Source of the DNA: an uncultured Bacilli bacterium
GTDB lineage: Bacteria > Bacillota_I > Bacilli_A > RF39 > UBA660
Reading direction: 5' to 3'
Length of the DNA: 64,000 nucleotides
Assembly: GCA_934157235.1 (NCBI GenBank)
Contig: CAKPHH010000002.1
Location: 248,001 to 312,000, forward strand
This document shows, in pieces, positions 1 to 7,593 of this stretch; the first letter of the stretch is position 1; each line of letters starts with the position of its first letter. The position numbers and the translations under genes are program-made. The notes under the pieces are model-generated. The model was not told where the DNA came from. It made no database searches and worked only from the letters and a program-made list of their open reading frames with translations.

Positions 1-914
1 TACTTGTAGCTTGTGATGTTTATAGACCGGCCGCAATTGATCAATTAAAACAACTTGGTAAGCAATTAAATATAGAAGTCTATGAAGAAGGAAAAAATGA
101 TCCTGTAGAGATTGCTAAAAATGCAATTAATTATGCTAAAGAAAATAAGTATGATTATGTTTTAATTGATACAGCTGGTAGACTTCATATAGATGAACAA
201 TTAATGGATGAGTTAGTTAATATTAAAGATAGTGTTAAGCCTGATGAAATATTATTAGTAATTGATGCTATGATGGGACAAGATGCTATTAATGTTATTA
301 CGGGATTTAATGATAAATTACCTTTAACTGGAGTAGTTTTAACTAAATTAGATGGTGATACTAAGGGTGGTGTTGCTTTATCTGTAAGACATTTAACGAA
401 TGTACCAATTAAGTTTATTGGTGTTTCTGAGAAGTTAGATGGACTTGATTTCTTTGATCCAGAAAGAGCAGCTGGTAGAATTCTTGGTATGGGAGATATT
501 GTTTCTTTAGTAGAAAAAGCAACAGAAGCAATAGATGAAAAAGAAGCTGAAAAGACTGCTAAAAGAATGCAACAAGGAAAGTTCGATTTAGAGGATTTCT
601 TATCTACAATGAAACAGATAAAAAAACTTGGACCTTTAGAAAATTTATTAAAATTACTTCCAGGAGCTAAGAAGATGGGAATATCTGATTTAAAGATAGA
701 TCCTAAACAAATGGCTCATATTGAAGCAATTGTTTTATCGATGACTCCTAAGGAAAGAAGAAATCCAGATATAATTAAAGCAAGTCGTAAGACAAGAATT
801 GCGGCTGGTTCTGGTACTTCTGTTCAAGAGGTTAATAGATTACTACAACAGTTTGAGCAGATGAAGAAAATGATGAAACAAATGACTAATGGAAATATGA
901 AAATGCCTTTTTAG
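1..914 (+). CDS. ffh: Signal recognition particle protein Ffh (5' end outside window)
   Basis: SRP54-type GTPase that binds 4.5S/6S RNA and signal peptides and delivers ribosomes to FtsY at the membrane. The gene enters the window already in frame (first full codon at 3). The NG-domain motifs VACDVYRPAAIDQL, DTAGRLHIDEQL and the G4-type TKLDGDTKGG are visible, followed by the methionine-rich M domain with a C-terminal tail of KKMMKQM type. The internal ATG at 204 is not the start, because GTPase motifs continue upstream of it. The stop at 912-914 overlaps the left arm of a terminator. In B. subtilis ffh directly precedes rpsP; here rpsP lies about 46 kb away, so that linkage is broken. The identification is certain; only the N-terminal part is missing. 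Confidence 0.97.
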   Translation, partial: LVACDVYRPAAIDQLKQLGKQLNIEVYEEGKNDPVEIAKNAINYAKENKYDYVLIDTAGRLHIDEQLMDELVNIKDSVKPDEILLVIDAMMGQDAINVITGFNDKLPLTGVVLTKLDGDTKGGVALSVRHLTNVPIKFIGVSEKLDGLDFFDPERAAGRILGMGDIVSLVEKATEAIDEKEAEKTAKRMQQGKFDLEDFLSTMKQIKKLGPLENLLKLLPGAKKMGISDLKIDPKQMAHIEAIVLSMTPKERRNPDIIKASRKTRIAAGSGTSVQEVNRLLQQFEQMKKMMKQMTNGNMKMPF

Positions 915-937
915 TACTAAGAGATTAGTACTTTTTT
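910..937 (+). repeat. 28-nt direct repeat, copy 1 (terminator)
   Basis: Positions 910-937 are identical to 2583-2610 over 28 nt: TTT, the AGTACTAA/TTAGTACT hairpin, then a T-run. The two copies bracket the decayed fic/HAD/CbiH segment. Confidence 0.85.
913..937 (+). terminator. ffh terminator
   Basis: Hairpin of AGTACTAA, loop GAGA, TTAGTACT, followed by six T. The ffh stop codon overlaps its left arm. A 28-nt exact copy including this hairpin lies at 2583-2610. Confidence 0.9.
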
Positions 938-961
938 CATGATTAAAAATAGGTTTTTGTA

Positions 962-970
962 TGATATAAT
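962..970 (+). promoter_or_regulatory. Extended -10 promoter for the fic remnant
   Basis: TGATATAAT is an exact TGn-TATAAT extended -10 box, 49 nt upstream of the first readable fic codon. No clear -35 is visible. It is one of at least eight identical-type boxes in the window. Confidence 0.55.
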
Positions 971-1018
971 TGCTCTAGATATTATTGTATCTTTACATAA
1001 AATATAAATGGAGGTTTA

Positions 1019-1411
1019 CTGTTTAAAATAAAGAATGAATTAATTAAACAAAAAGAATCTAGATTTCAGGGCAATATATATCATTATTCTCAAGTTAACT
1101 TTGCTTATAACTCTAATAAAATTGAGGGAAGTAGATTGACTAGTGATCAAACTGAAGCAATATTTGAAACTGCTTCTTTTATACCGAAAAGTAATGAATC
1201 AATAAAACTTGATGATTTAATTGAGTCGAAAAAGCATTTTAAACTATTTGATTTTGTGCTTGATAATGTAGATGCTTTGTTAACTAAAGATATGATTATT
1301 GAAATGAATAAAATATTAAATCTAAACTTTTTAATAAAATCATGTAAAAATAATTATGCTTGGCGAATTTTAATTATGGAGGAAAAAAATGATAAAAGTT
1401 GTTGCATTTGA
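1019..1411 (+). pseudogene. Fic family protein, N-terminal remnant
   Basis: From a CTG at 1019 (Shine-Dalgarno GGAGG just upstream), or from the TTG at 1136, the frame reads HYSQVNFAYNSNKIEG and DDLIESKKHFKLFDF and ends near EMNKILN. This is the N-terminal region typical of Fic/DOC proteins, which AMPylate or otherwise modify target proteins and often act as toxins. After about position 1322 the similarity stops, and the frame runs through unrelated residues to a stop at 1411. The catalytic HPFxxGNGR core is absent. A matching Fic C-terminus is found at about 2417-2572, so one gene appears to have lost its middle, which is now occupied by HAD and CbiH-like sequence. Assignment rests on remembered family features. 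Confidence 0.7.
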
Positions 1412-1931
1412 TTTGGTCGGTGTTCTTGTTAATGAAAAGGATATAGAGCTATCAGAAATAGAAGAAAAGTTAGAAAGAATGTTTGGGCCAAACTTAAATG
1501 ATGCAGATTATTTAATTGAAGCAAGAAAAATTATTAAAAAAGATTCAATAATTATGAATATTACAGAAACATTAATTGACAAATTATATAAAGTAAAAGA
1601 TAGAGAAATATTTAAAAAAGTAAAAGAAAAAAATGAAAATGTAAAGGTTATTATAGCAACTAATCACTTATCATTTGTAAGAAATTTTATTGGAGAGTCT
1701 TTTAATGTTGATTACTTGGATGATTTAATTATCTCTGCTGAGATACATAAAATAAAACCTAATTCAGATTTTTATGAATATATATTAAACAAATACAACA
1801 TTGATTCAAAAGAACTATTATTCCTTGATGATAACATTGATAATGTCAATGGAGCAAAACAATTAGAAATAAATACAATAAAAGTAGAAAAAAATACAAA
1901 TCTAATTGAAGAAATAAACAATTTTATTTAG
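1389..1931 (+). CDS. HAD-superfamily hydrolase (subclass IA-like)
   Basis: A 180-residue predicted phosphatase, intact and preceded by a good GGAGG. Motif I is FDLVGVLV with nucleophile Asp8; the usual second Asp (general acid) is replaced by Val10, as in some HAD-IA proteins with FDLGGVL. Motif II is the Thr in IIATNH, motif III the Lys in IKPNSDFY, and motif IV is FLDDNIDN. The substrate cannot be told; sugar phosphates or nucleotides are typical for the family. The gene starts inside the tail of the fic remnant, and its stop overlaps the beginning of the frameshifted CbiH-like reading frame. It may therefore be the only functional gene of this decayed islet, probably acquired by transfer. 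Confidence 0.82.
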   Translation: MIKVVAFDLVGVLVNEKDIELSEIEEKLERMFGPNLNDADYLIEARKIIKKDSIIMNITETLIDKLYKVKDREIFKKVKEKNENVKVIIATNHLSFVRNFIGESFNVDYLDDLIISAEIHKIKPNSDFYEYILNKYNIDSKELLFLDDNIDNVNGAKQLEINTIKVEKNTNLIEEINNFI

Positions 1932-1945
1932 TAGATTTTATAGGT

Positions 1946-2430
1946 AAATTATATGTTATAGGAGTGGGCAATGGAAATTATTATGATTTAACATGCAAAC
2001 AAATAACATATTGAATGATGTTGATTTAATATATTGTGATGAAAAAATATTTGGTAGTTTTAACAAGCAATTCAATAAAGAGAAAATAATTGGTAATAAA
2101 TATAACGAAACATCAGCAAGGTGTAATAATGCTATAAAAAGTGCATTATGTGGGAAAAACGTTGCAATTTTGGGAAATGGTGATACTGGTATATATGGAA
2201 TAGCTAGTATTATTCTTGAAAGAACTTTTGAATATATGGATAAAATTGATGTTGAAATAGTTCCGGGAATTACTTATGCTATTTCTGGGGCTGCTTTATT
2301 AGGTTCACCTTTAACACAGGATTTTGCCGTAGTAACATTGAGTGATAATTTGGCAGATAAAGGAAAGTTGGTTAATAAACTAGAATCATTAGCAATGTCG
2401 GATTTAAATATAGTATTTTATAGTATTTGA
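1946..2430 (+). pseudogene. CbiH/CobJ-like precorrin methyltransferase, frameshifted and truncated
   Basis: The N-terminal strand KLYVIGVGNGNYYDLT is read from 1946 in one frame and hits a stop at 2012. The rest is in another frame from about 1993: ILNDVDLIYCDEKIF, GNGDTGIYGIAS, VEIVPGITYAISGAALLG, DFAVVTLSD. These are the hallmarks of SAM-dependent tetrapyrrole methylases of the cobalt-precorrin-3B C17 type (GDxGIYG, EVIPG, AAxLGAPL, DFxVxSLSD). It ends after NIVFYS, where the conserved YNPRS region should begin, about 80-100 residues short. No other cobalamin genes are nearby. It is a dead fragment joined to the Fic C-terminal remnant. Confidence 0.72.
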
Positions 2431-2572
2431 TGAGGATAAGTCTTATTACATGAGAGGCTTGAAGGAATATGAGAAAGATAAGATGTTTTTAATTGATACT
2501 ATTAGGCATGAACAAGATTTATATAAACAAGTTTGTGAAAAATTATTAGATTTTGATGTTGTTGATAAATAA
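2417..2572 (+). pseudogene. Fic family protein, C-terminal remnant
   Basis: From about 2417 the frame reads IVFDEDKSYYMRGLKEYEK, then DKMFLIDTIRHEQDLYKQ, and ends at TAA 2570-2572. This resembles the C-terminal tail of Fic proteins, where a (Y)YYRGL segment is followed by a DT..HEQD helix. No start codon or ribosome site precedes it. With the remnant at 1019 it probably represents the two ends of one fic gene whose catalytic centre has been replaced. The family match is from memory and should be checked. Confidence 0.55.
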
Positions 2573-2582
2573 AAATAAAGAA

Positions 2583-2610
2583 TTTAGTACTAAGAGATTA
2601 GTACTTTTTT
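2583..2610 (+). terminator. Terminator, second copy of the ffh terminator (28-nt direct repeat)
   Basis: Same AGTACTAA-GAGA-TTAGTACT hairpin and T-run as at 910-937, identical over 28 nt. It ends the fic remnant transcript. Duplicated terminators around a decayed block suggest that the block arrived together with one copy, or by recombination between copies. Confidence 0.85.
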
Positions 2611-2642
2611 GGGTATATGTAGTAGCCAAATAACCCTTTAAT

Positions 2643-2651
2643 CATAATATA
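2643..2651 (+). promoter_or_regulatory. Possible sporulation-type -10 box before the CotD-like gene
   Basis: CATAATATA fits the CATAnnnTA -10 pattern of sigma-K (related to the sigma-E pattern), 20 nt before the start at 2672. The -35 region is not convincing, so this is only suggestive. Confidence 0.35.
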
Positions 2652-2671
2652 GATTAGAGGAGGTATTTAAT

Positions 2672-3013
2672 ATGTTTGATCAAAATATGAATATGCCAAA
2701 TTTCGATTTTGATAGTAATGTTATTGGCAATAATAATGTTGTTGATAATGATATGAATGTTGATATTAATATGATGGGTTATCAAAATATGCCACAGCAA
2801 CAAGCTGGTTGCTGCTCAAATCCAGTTAATGAGGCAGTTCAAGAAAAGTGCATTCATAGAACAATAGTACATGAGGTTCCACATGTATGTCCAATACATA
2901 CTAGAATAATTAATCATCATGTATATAAACATACTTATAGACCAGCTTATTCTTGTTCAGAGGAAAATACAGTAAGTAATGTTCAAGTTGGCTCTTGTTG
3001 TCAATTTAGATAA
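2672..3013 (+). CDS. CotD-like Cys/His-rich spore coat protein
   Basis: A 113-residue protein with an Asn/Met-rich N-terminus (about 1-50) and a C-terminal half rich in Cys and His: CCSNPVNEAVQEKCIHRT, IVHEVPHVCPIHTRIINHH, VYKHTYRPAYSC, GSCCQF. His-rich repeats of the VPHxxPxHT...NHH type occur in CotD family inner-coat proteins of Bacilli, where disulfide or metal cross-linking is likely. Here this is inference from motif similarity. The Shine-Dalgarno GAGGAGG sits 8 nt before the ATG. The stop overlaps the left arm of its terminator. A -10 resembling sigma-K sites lies upstream. It could instead be another metal-binding surface protein. Confidence 0.62.
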   Translation: MFDQNMNMPNFDFDSNVIGNNNVVDNDMNVDINMMGYQNMPQQQAGCCSNPVNEAVQEKCIHRTIVHEVPHVCPIHTRIINHHVYKHTYRPAYSCSEENTVSNVQVGSCCQFR

Positions 3014-3032
3014 GACTAGCAATAGTCTTTTT
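3012..3032 (+). terminator. Terminator of the CotD-like gene
   Basis: AAGACTA, loop GCAA, TAGTCTT, then T-run; the TAA stop overlaps the left arm. Confidence 0.85.
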
Positions 3033-3061
3033 CTTTGTGGTAAAATTAATTTGGTGATAGT

Positions 3062-3877
3062 ATGAAATTTACTAGTAGTGTTAAAAAAATAAATATTGGA
3101 GAAAGGAATATTAAAATTATTGTTTTAGATTCTAGAATTGATAAGACTAAAAAAGCTCCTTGTATTATGTGGATACATGGAGGTGGTTATTCTTTAGGAA
3201 TGCCTGAAATGGTATATGCTTCTAGAGTTAAAGATTTACTTATTAGAAATGAACTTATTGTTGTATCTCCTAAGTATAGACTTTCGATTATAGAACCTTA
3301 TCCAGCGGCACTTGATGATTGCTATGGAACGTTATTGTACTTAAAAAATCATGCGGAAGAATTTTTTATTGATGAAGATAAGATTATGTTGGGTGGAGAA
3401 AGTGCTGGAGGAGGCCTTTGTTTAGCAACGGCTATTTATGCTAGAGATAAGGGTAAAGTTTCAATTAAATATATGTTCCCTTTATATCCGATGATAGATT
3501 GTTCAGATACTGAAAGTTCTAAAGATAATCATGCTCATGTTTGGAATACAAGAAGAAATCATTGGGCGTGGAAATTGTATTTAGGAGATATGTATGAGAA
3601 AGATGATATTTCACCTTATGCCTCTCCCTCCAAATTAAAAGATTTTAAGAATCTACCGCCGTTTTATACTTTTGTTTGTGATGGAGAACCATTTTATAGT
3701 GAAACTGTTGATTTTACAGAAAAAGCAAAAATGGCTGGTATTGATGGCAAGTGTGATGTATATCATGCTAATACGCATGCTTTTGATATATATTGTGCTT
3801 TTACAGAAGCTGGTATTAAGGCAAGAGAGAACTTTATTAAAAATTTTGAGTACGTTAAAGATAAATACTTAAAATAA
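3062..3877 (+). CDS. Alpha/beta hydrolase, hormone-sensitive-lipase-type esterase
   Basis: A 271-residue cytoplasmic esterase/lipase candidate. The oxyanion-hole motif HGGG is at 39-42, and the nucleophile elbow GESAGG has Ser114. Asp207 (in VCDGEP) and His239 (in NTHAF) are placed to complete the triad. The HGGG plus GxSAG pair marks the bacterial HSL (family IV) group, which hydrolyses short-chain esters; the natural substrate is unknown. There is no signal peptide. It starts at ATG 3062 after GGTGAT. It is monocistronic, facing the convergent kinase gene across a shared terminator. Confidence 0.9.
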   Translation: MKFTSSVKKINIGERNIKIIVLDSRIDKTKKAPCIMWIHGGGYSLGMPEMVYASRVKDLLIRNELIVVSPKYRLSIIEPYPAALDDCYGTLLYLKNHAEEFFIDEDKIMLGGESAGGGLCLATAIYARDKGKVSIKYMFPLYPMIDCSDTESSKDNHAHVWNTRRNHWAWKLYLGDMYEKDDISPYASPSKLKDFKNLPPFYTFVCDGEPFYSETVDFTEKAKMAGIDGKCDVYHANTHAFDIYCAFTEAGIKARENFIKNFEYVKDKYLK

Positions 3878-3894
3878 ATTATTTTTTGTTATAC

Positions 3895-3925
3895 AAAAAT
3901 GTAGAATTTTGGTTCTACATTTTTT
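3895..3925. terminator. Bidirectional terminator between convergent genes
   Basis: AAAAATGTAGAA, loop TTTTGG, TTCTACATTTTT. T-runs occur on both strands, so it can end both the esterase and the convergent kinase transcript. Confidence 0.9.
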
Positions 3926-3962
3926 GCCTTTGTTTAGGCTTTTTTCTTTGCTTGTTATTTTA

Positions 3963-4838
3963 TTATAAATTTTTATTTATTATTATATTTAATAATTTTT
4001 TTATTTCTTTTTTGTATGAGGTGTTTTTAATATTCATTAGATAAAAGTGACAATATCCATTTATTAAGCACCATTTTAAAGATTTTTCATCGTAATTGCC
4101 TATTTTTTTATATCCTTCTAGAAAGTATTTTATGTCTTTATAATTGTTCATGAATTTTTGATTTGGTCTTAAAATTAAAGCCCATGCTATGTCTTGTTCT
4201 TTGAATCCTTTTCCACTATATTCAAAATCTATGATTCCTGAAATTGAGTCGTTTTTCCATAGTAAATTTGCATAATGAAAGTCACCATGTATAAAACAAT
4301 TATGGTTAATATTTATTTTATTGTTTTCAAGATATTTTATATATTTTTTTATAAAATCATCATACTCTTTGTATATGTCTTCAGTTGGAATATTGTTTAT
4401 AGGTCTTTGTTTGGCTCCTTTAAAATCTTTGCTTGAAATATTGTGAATGGTTCCCAAAGCGATTCCATAATTTAGTAGATAATTTTTCTTCTTGTCTGGA
4501 TGTTTTAGCAGTATTTCTGATAGTCTTAGTCCATTTATTTTTGAAATTACTAAATATCTTTTTCCTTCATAAGTTCCAAATTCTAATATTTTGGGTATTT
4601 TGTTAGAGTAGTTTTTTTGCTGTAATATGTTTAAGTTATAAAATTCTGAGTCAAAATCGGCCATTTTACTTCTTTCGATTTTAATTATTGCTTTTTTGTT
4701 TTTTCCATTAAAATCACATAGACATTCTAAAACATCGTTTCCTGCTGGGAAGTAGTTGACTATTTTTATTAGCTTAAAGTTTTTAAAAGGTATTTTGTAG
4801 GGATTAATTGATAGTTCGCGCCATTGTTTGTATTTCAT
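3963..4838 (-). CDS. APH/choline kinase family phosphotransferase
   Basis: A 291-residue protein-kinase-like small-molecule kinase. The catalytic loop is HGDFHYAN (184-191; Asp186 catalytic base, Asn191 metal ligand), and the metal-binding IIDFE follows with Asp204. A nucleotide-binding Lys is likely in AIIKIE (about 53). The fold is shared by aminoglycoside phosphotransferases, choline/ethanolamine kinases and homoserine kinase-type enzymes. Sequence alone does not show that this one confers resistance, and a metabolic substrate is equally possible. The ATG at 4838 follows a clear AAGGAG. It is monocistronic and convergent with the esterase. Confidence 0.85.
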   Translation of the reverse strand: MKYKQWRELSINPYKIPFKNFKLIKIVNYFPAGNDVLECLCDFNGKNKKAIIKIERSKMADFDSEFYNLNILQQKNYSNKIPKILEFGTYEGKRYLVISKINGLRLSEILLKHPDKKKNYLLNYGIALGTIHNISSKDFKGAKQRPINNIPTEDIYKEYDDFIKKYIKYLENNKININHNCFIHGDFHYANLLWKNDSISGIIDFEYSGKGFKEQDIAWALILRPNQKFMNNYKDIKYFLEGYKKIGNYDEKSLKWCLINGYCHFYLMNIKNTSYKKEIKKLLNIIINKNL

Positions 4839-5013
4839 TTTTTTAGCTCCTTTTTAATATTTAACAGATTTTGAATAGTGTTATTTTGTTTGGATTATAG
4901 TTTGAGATATCTTGTTTGTCAATAGTTTTGATGTAATAATCTATTATCATTTTTGATAAAAGAATTGCTTTTTGTGGGTTTTTCTTAAATTTGTTACAAA
5001 TATTTGGGCTTTA

Positions 5014-5022
5014 TGATATACT
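5014..5022 (+). promoter_or_regulatory. Extended -10 promoter of the dam-ppa pair
   Basis: TGATATACT (TGn-TATACT) 38 nt upstream of the dam start, with TTACAA 17 nt upstream of the hexamer as a weak -35. The rest of the 222-nt gap at 4839-5060 shows nothing else. Confidence 0.5.
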
Positions 5023-5060
5023 TAATTTGATGTTTAGTTTATGGTTAGGAGGAGAGGTTA

Positions 5061-5903
5061 ATGTTTAAGGGAAAACCTTTTGTTAAATGGGCTGGTGGAA
5101 AAAGGCAAATTATCGATAAATTAAAACAATATATTCCTGATGAATTTAATACTTATTATGAACCATTTGTAGGTGGAGGGGCATTACTTTTTGAACTTTC
5201 TCCTAAGAATGCAGTTATAAATGATTCTAATAAAGAATTAATGAATGTATATAGTGTTTTATGCAATGAAGAAAAATTTAAAAAGATGTGTAGTGTTTTG
5301 AATAGTTATGAGGCAAATCACTCAGAAGAGTTTTTTTATGAACTTAGAAATAAAGATAGAAATAAGAAGACTTTTAATAGATTGTCTGATTATACAAGAG
5401 CAGCTAGAACAATATACTTAAATAAGGCTTGTTTTAATGGCTTATATAGAGTTAATAGTAAGGATGAGTTTAATGTTCCATTTGGTAAAAAGACTAAAGT
5501 TAATACTTATGATGGAAGTAATTTAATTACAGTTAGTAATTATTTAACGATGAATAATGTTAAAATACAGTGTGTTGATTTTGAAGAGTCGGTTAAAACT
5601 GCTAAAAAGGGAGATTTTGTTTATTTCGATCCACCATATGATTCAGATACCGCAACGTTTAATAGTTATACTGAAGAAGGTTTTGGAAAAGATGAACAAA
5701 GAAGACTAGCTACTGTATTTAAGGATTTAGATGAAAGAGGCGTTTATGTAATGCTTTCTAATCATAATACAATATTAGTAAAAGAATTATATAAAGATTA
5801 TCATATTTATGTTATAGAAGCTAAGAGAAATATTAATTCTAATGGTAAGAAACGTGGTAAAGTAGAAGAAGTTATTATTACTAATTTTATAAATGAAAGA
5901 TAG
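5061..5903 (+). CDS. dam: D12-class DNA adenine-N6 methyltransferase (Dam/DpnM type)
   Basis: A 280-residue methylase. WAGGK (10-14) and FVGGGA (36-41) form the SAM-binding site, and the catalytic motif DPPYDSDTATF is at 190-200. The motif order (FxGxG before DPPY) is that of the alpha group, which includes Dam and DpnM and usually targets GATC. The specificity here is inferred. No restriction nuclease gene is adjacent, so it may be an orphan methylase acting in mismatch repair, replication or phage defence. The next gene begins 5 nt downstream, so the two are probably co-transcribed. Confidence 0.92.
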   Translation: MFKGKPFVKWAGGKRQIIDKLKQYIPDEFNTYYEPFVGGGALLFELSPKNAVINDSNKELMNVYSVLCNEEKFKKMCSVLNSYEANHSEEFFYELRNKDRNKKTFNRLSDYTRAARTIYLNKACFNGLYRVNSKDEFNVPFGKKTKVNTYDGSNLITVSNYLTMNNVKIQCVDFEESVKTAKKGDFVYFDPPYDSDTATFNSYTEEGFGKDEQRRLATVFKDLDERGVYVMLSNHNTILVKELYKDYHIYVIEAKRNINSNGKKRGKVEEVIITNFINER

Positions 5904-5908
5904 ATTAT

Positions 5909-6253
5909 ATGAAAAGTGTAGGAGCTACTGACTATTTGGGAAAAAATGTTTCTATTGTTATTGATAGGAAATTGGGTACTATGCATCCAAAACATGGTTT
6001 TATTTATATGGTTAATTATGGATATGTTCCTAATACTGTATCTGGTGATGGAGAAGAGCTTGATGCTTATTTGTTAGGTGTTTTTGAACCAATCGAAGAG
6101 TTTTTGGGAAAAGTGATCGCTCTTATACATAGAACTAATGACGATGATGATAAATTGGTGGTTGTGCCAAATGATATGGAATGTTCAGATGAAGCAATAA
6201 GAGCTTTAACAGAGTTTCAAGAACAGTATTTTGAATCGGTTATTATTAGATAG
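5909..6253 (+). CDS. Small inorganic pyrophosphatase-family protein
   Basis: A 114-residue protein with the family I soluble PPase core: HPKHGFIYMVNYGYVPN, SGDGEELDAYLLG and HRTNDDDDKLVVVP. These contain the Asp-rich metal/pyrophosphate site, normally D-x-D-P-L-D; here GDGEELD and NDDDD carry the acidic residues. Canonical enzymes are about 170-180 residues, so this is a shortened variant that lacks the usual N-terminal strand region. It may hydrolyse pyrophosphate or a related compound. It sits 5 nt after dam in a likely two-gene unit, with a terminator immediately after. Confidence 0.8.
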   Translation: MKSVGATDYLGKNVSIVIDRKLGTMHPKHGFIYMVNYGYVPNTVSGDGEELDAYLLGVFEPIEEFLGKVIALIHRTNDDDDKLVVVPNDMECSDEAIRALTEFQEQYFESVIIR

Positions 6254-6254
6254 T

Positions 6255-6275
6255 AAGGCTAGAAATAGTCTTTTT
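6255..6275 (+). terminator. Terminator after the pyrophosphatase gene
   Basis: AAGGCTA, loop GAAA, TAGTCTT with one G-T pair, then a T-run that leads straight into the next promoter. Confidence 0.75.
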
Positions 6276-6279
6276 CTTT

Positions 6280-6288
6280 TGATATAAT
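6280..6288 (+). promoter_or_regulatory. Extended -10 promoter of the ATP-grasp gene
   Basis: TGATATAAT, only 5 nt after the preceding terminator T-run and 20 nt before the GTG start, giving a very short leader. Confidence 0.6.
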
Positions 6289-6307
6289 TTTTTTTGGAAG
6301 TGGTTTT

Positions 6308-7228
6308 GTGAATAGTGAGTTTCATGAATTGATATTAGAAATATGTAGAAAAAATAATATAAGATGTAGTATTTTATCTGATGGTTGGGTTATTGTACTT
6401 GAAAGAGGAAGTAAGAGAAGATTTATTGTAGGATATAAGTTTGATAATAATCCTCATGCTTTTGGAAAGGTACTTGATGATAAATTTGCTACATATGAGT
6501 TACTCAAATTATATGATTTACCAGTATGTGAACATAATATTGTTTATGCTTTAGATAATACTAATGGTTTTGTTAAGGAAAAGATAGGATATAAATATAT
6601 AGAGAATTTATTTAATAGATATAAAGATATAGTTATTAAAGTTAATACTGGTACTTGTGGAGTAAATGTTTTTAGGTTTAAAGAACCTGATAAATTTAAG
6701 GATTTTTATATGAATTTGAAAGCTCAAAATAGTTCTTTTAGCATCTGTCCTTTTTATAATATTAAAAATGAATATCGAGTCATTGTTCTTAATAATAAAA
6801 TCGAATTGATGTATAAGAAAGAATTACCTAGGGTATATGGTGATGGTAGAAGGACAATAAAAGAATTGTTGGAAGAGTTTAATTATGAATATTTTAAAGA
6901 TATAAGTGATAATAGTTTAGATGTTGTTTTAGAAGATGGAGAAGAATATTTATATAATTGGAAATTTAATTTATCTGGTGGTGCTAGAGCTAGTTTTGAT
7001 ATAGATTCTTTAGATAGACTTAAACTCTTGAAGATTGTTTCTGATTTGTTTGATAAATTTCAGTTTGGTTTTTGCAGTATTGATATTATTAAAACAGATG
7101 AAGAGAAGTTTTTAGTACTTGAAATCAATAGTGGAATTATGATGAAAAACTTAATTAAAGAAAAGATTGATGGAATAGTTATTGCGGAAGATATTTACAC
7201 TAAGGCTATTCTTGACATGTTTAGATAG
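6308..7228 (+). CDS. ATP-grasp ligase, cyanophycin-synthetase/RimK-like
   Basis: A 306-residue protein starting at GTG 6308 (Shine-Dalgarno GGAAGTGG). It carries an ATP-grasp fold: the IVIKVNTGTCG nucleotide-loop region (about 115), FYNIKNEYRVIVL, then PRVYGDGRRTIKELL, typical of cyanophycin synthetases and GshF-type ligases (V.GDGxxTIxEL). A terminal VLEINSG (about 278) gives the Mg-binding Glu/Asn. Only the ATP-grasp module is present, without the Mur-ligase half of CphA. Proteins of this layout ligate amino acids or peptides; the substrate is unknown. It is monocistronic with a very short leader. Confidence 0.75.
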   Translation: MNSEFHELILEICRKNNIRCSILSDGWVIVLERGSKRRFIVGYKFDNNPHAFGKVLDDKFATYELLKLYDLPVCEHNIVYALDNTNGFVKEKIGYKYIENLFNRYKDIVIKVNTGTCGVNVFRFKEPDKFKDFYMNLKAQNSSFSICPFYNIKNEYRVIVLNNKIELMYKKELPRVYGDGRRTIKELLEEFNYEYFKDISDNSLDVVLEDGEEYLYNWKFNLSGGARASFDIDSLDRLKLLKIVSDLFDKFQFGFCSIDIIKTDEEKFLVLEINSGIMMKNLIKEKIDGIVIAEDIYTKAILDMFR

Positions 7229-7337
7229 CTGTCAATTTGGCAGTAAATAGTGTTGTAAAGAAAAGTGTCTAATTTTGTCACATTCCTTGATTATTTTACA
7301 AGGCTAGTTTATTCTTATAATAGGGAGTGTGATACGG

Positions 7338-7544
7338 ATGATTTATCCATCAATCGATAAGTTACTTAATATTGTTGACTCTAAATATGAACTTGTACAT
7401 ATTGCGGCTAGAAGAAGTAAACAAATTTCTAGAGATGGGTATTTACAAATGCCTGAATCCGAGTATAAAAGTTCCAAAAATATTGGTAGAGCTCTAGAAG
7501 AAGTTGCGGAAAAACTAATAGAAGTTAAAAAAAAGGGAGAGTAG
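7338..7544 (+). CDS. rpoZ: RNA polymerase omega subunit
   Basis: A 68-residue protein starting MIYPSIDKLLNIV, with the omega hallmark AARRSKQIS and, near the end, NIGRALEEVAEKLI. Omega binds the beta' subunit and assists RNA polymerase assembly. A GTG at 7329 is in frame, but AGGGAG at 7322-7327 fits the ATG at 7338 (10-nt gap) and the family's usual MxYPSID start, so 7338 is preferred. A TATAAT at 7316-7321 lies just upstream. In B. subtilis rpoZ lies between gmk and coaBC-priA; here it stands alone. Confidence 0.93.
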   Translation: MIYPSIDKLLNIVDSKYELVHIAARRSKQISRDGYLQMPESEYKSSKNIGRALEEVAEKLIEVKKKGE

Positions 7545-7561
7545 ATTCTTCCTTTTTCTTT

Positions 7562-7570
7562 TGGTATAAT
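7562..7570 (+). promoter_or_regulatory. Extended -10 promoter of recX
   Basis: TGGTATAAT, exact TGn-TATAAT, 24 nt before the TTG start of recX. Confidence 0.55.
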
Positions 7571-7593
7571 TTAGGTAGGTGGTGAGATGACTT

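Noticed and set aside
3672..3872. 66-codon ORF inside the esterase gene
   Set aside because: It overlaps the esterase in another frame, has no ribosome site, and its composition is typical of a frame shadow.
3963..4838. Aminoglycoside resistance gene
   Set aside because: The APH/choline kinase fold is clear, but nothing separates resistance enzymes from metabolic kinases at this level; called only as family member.
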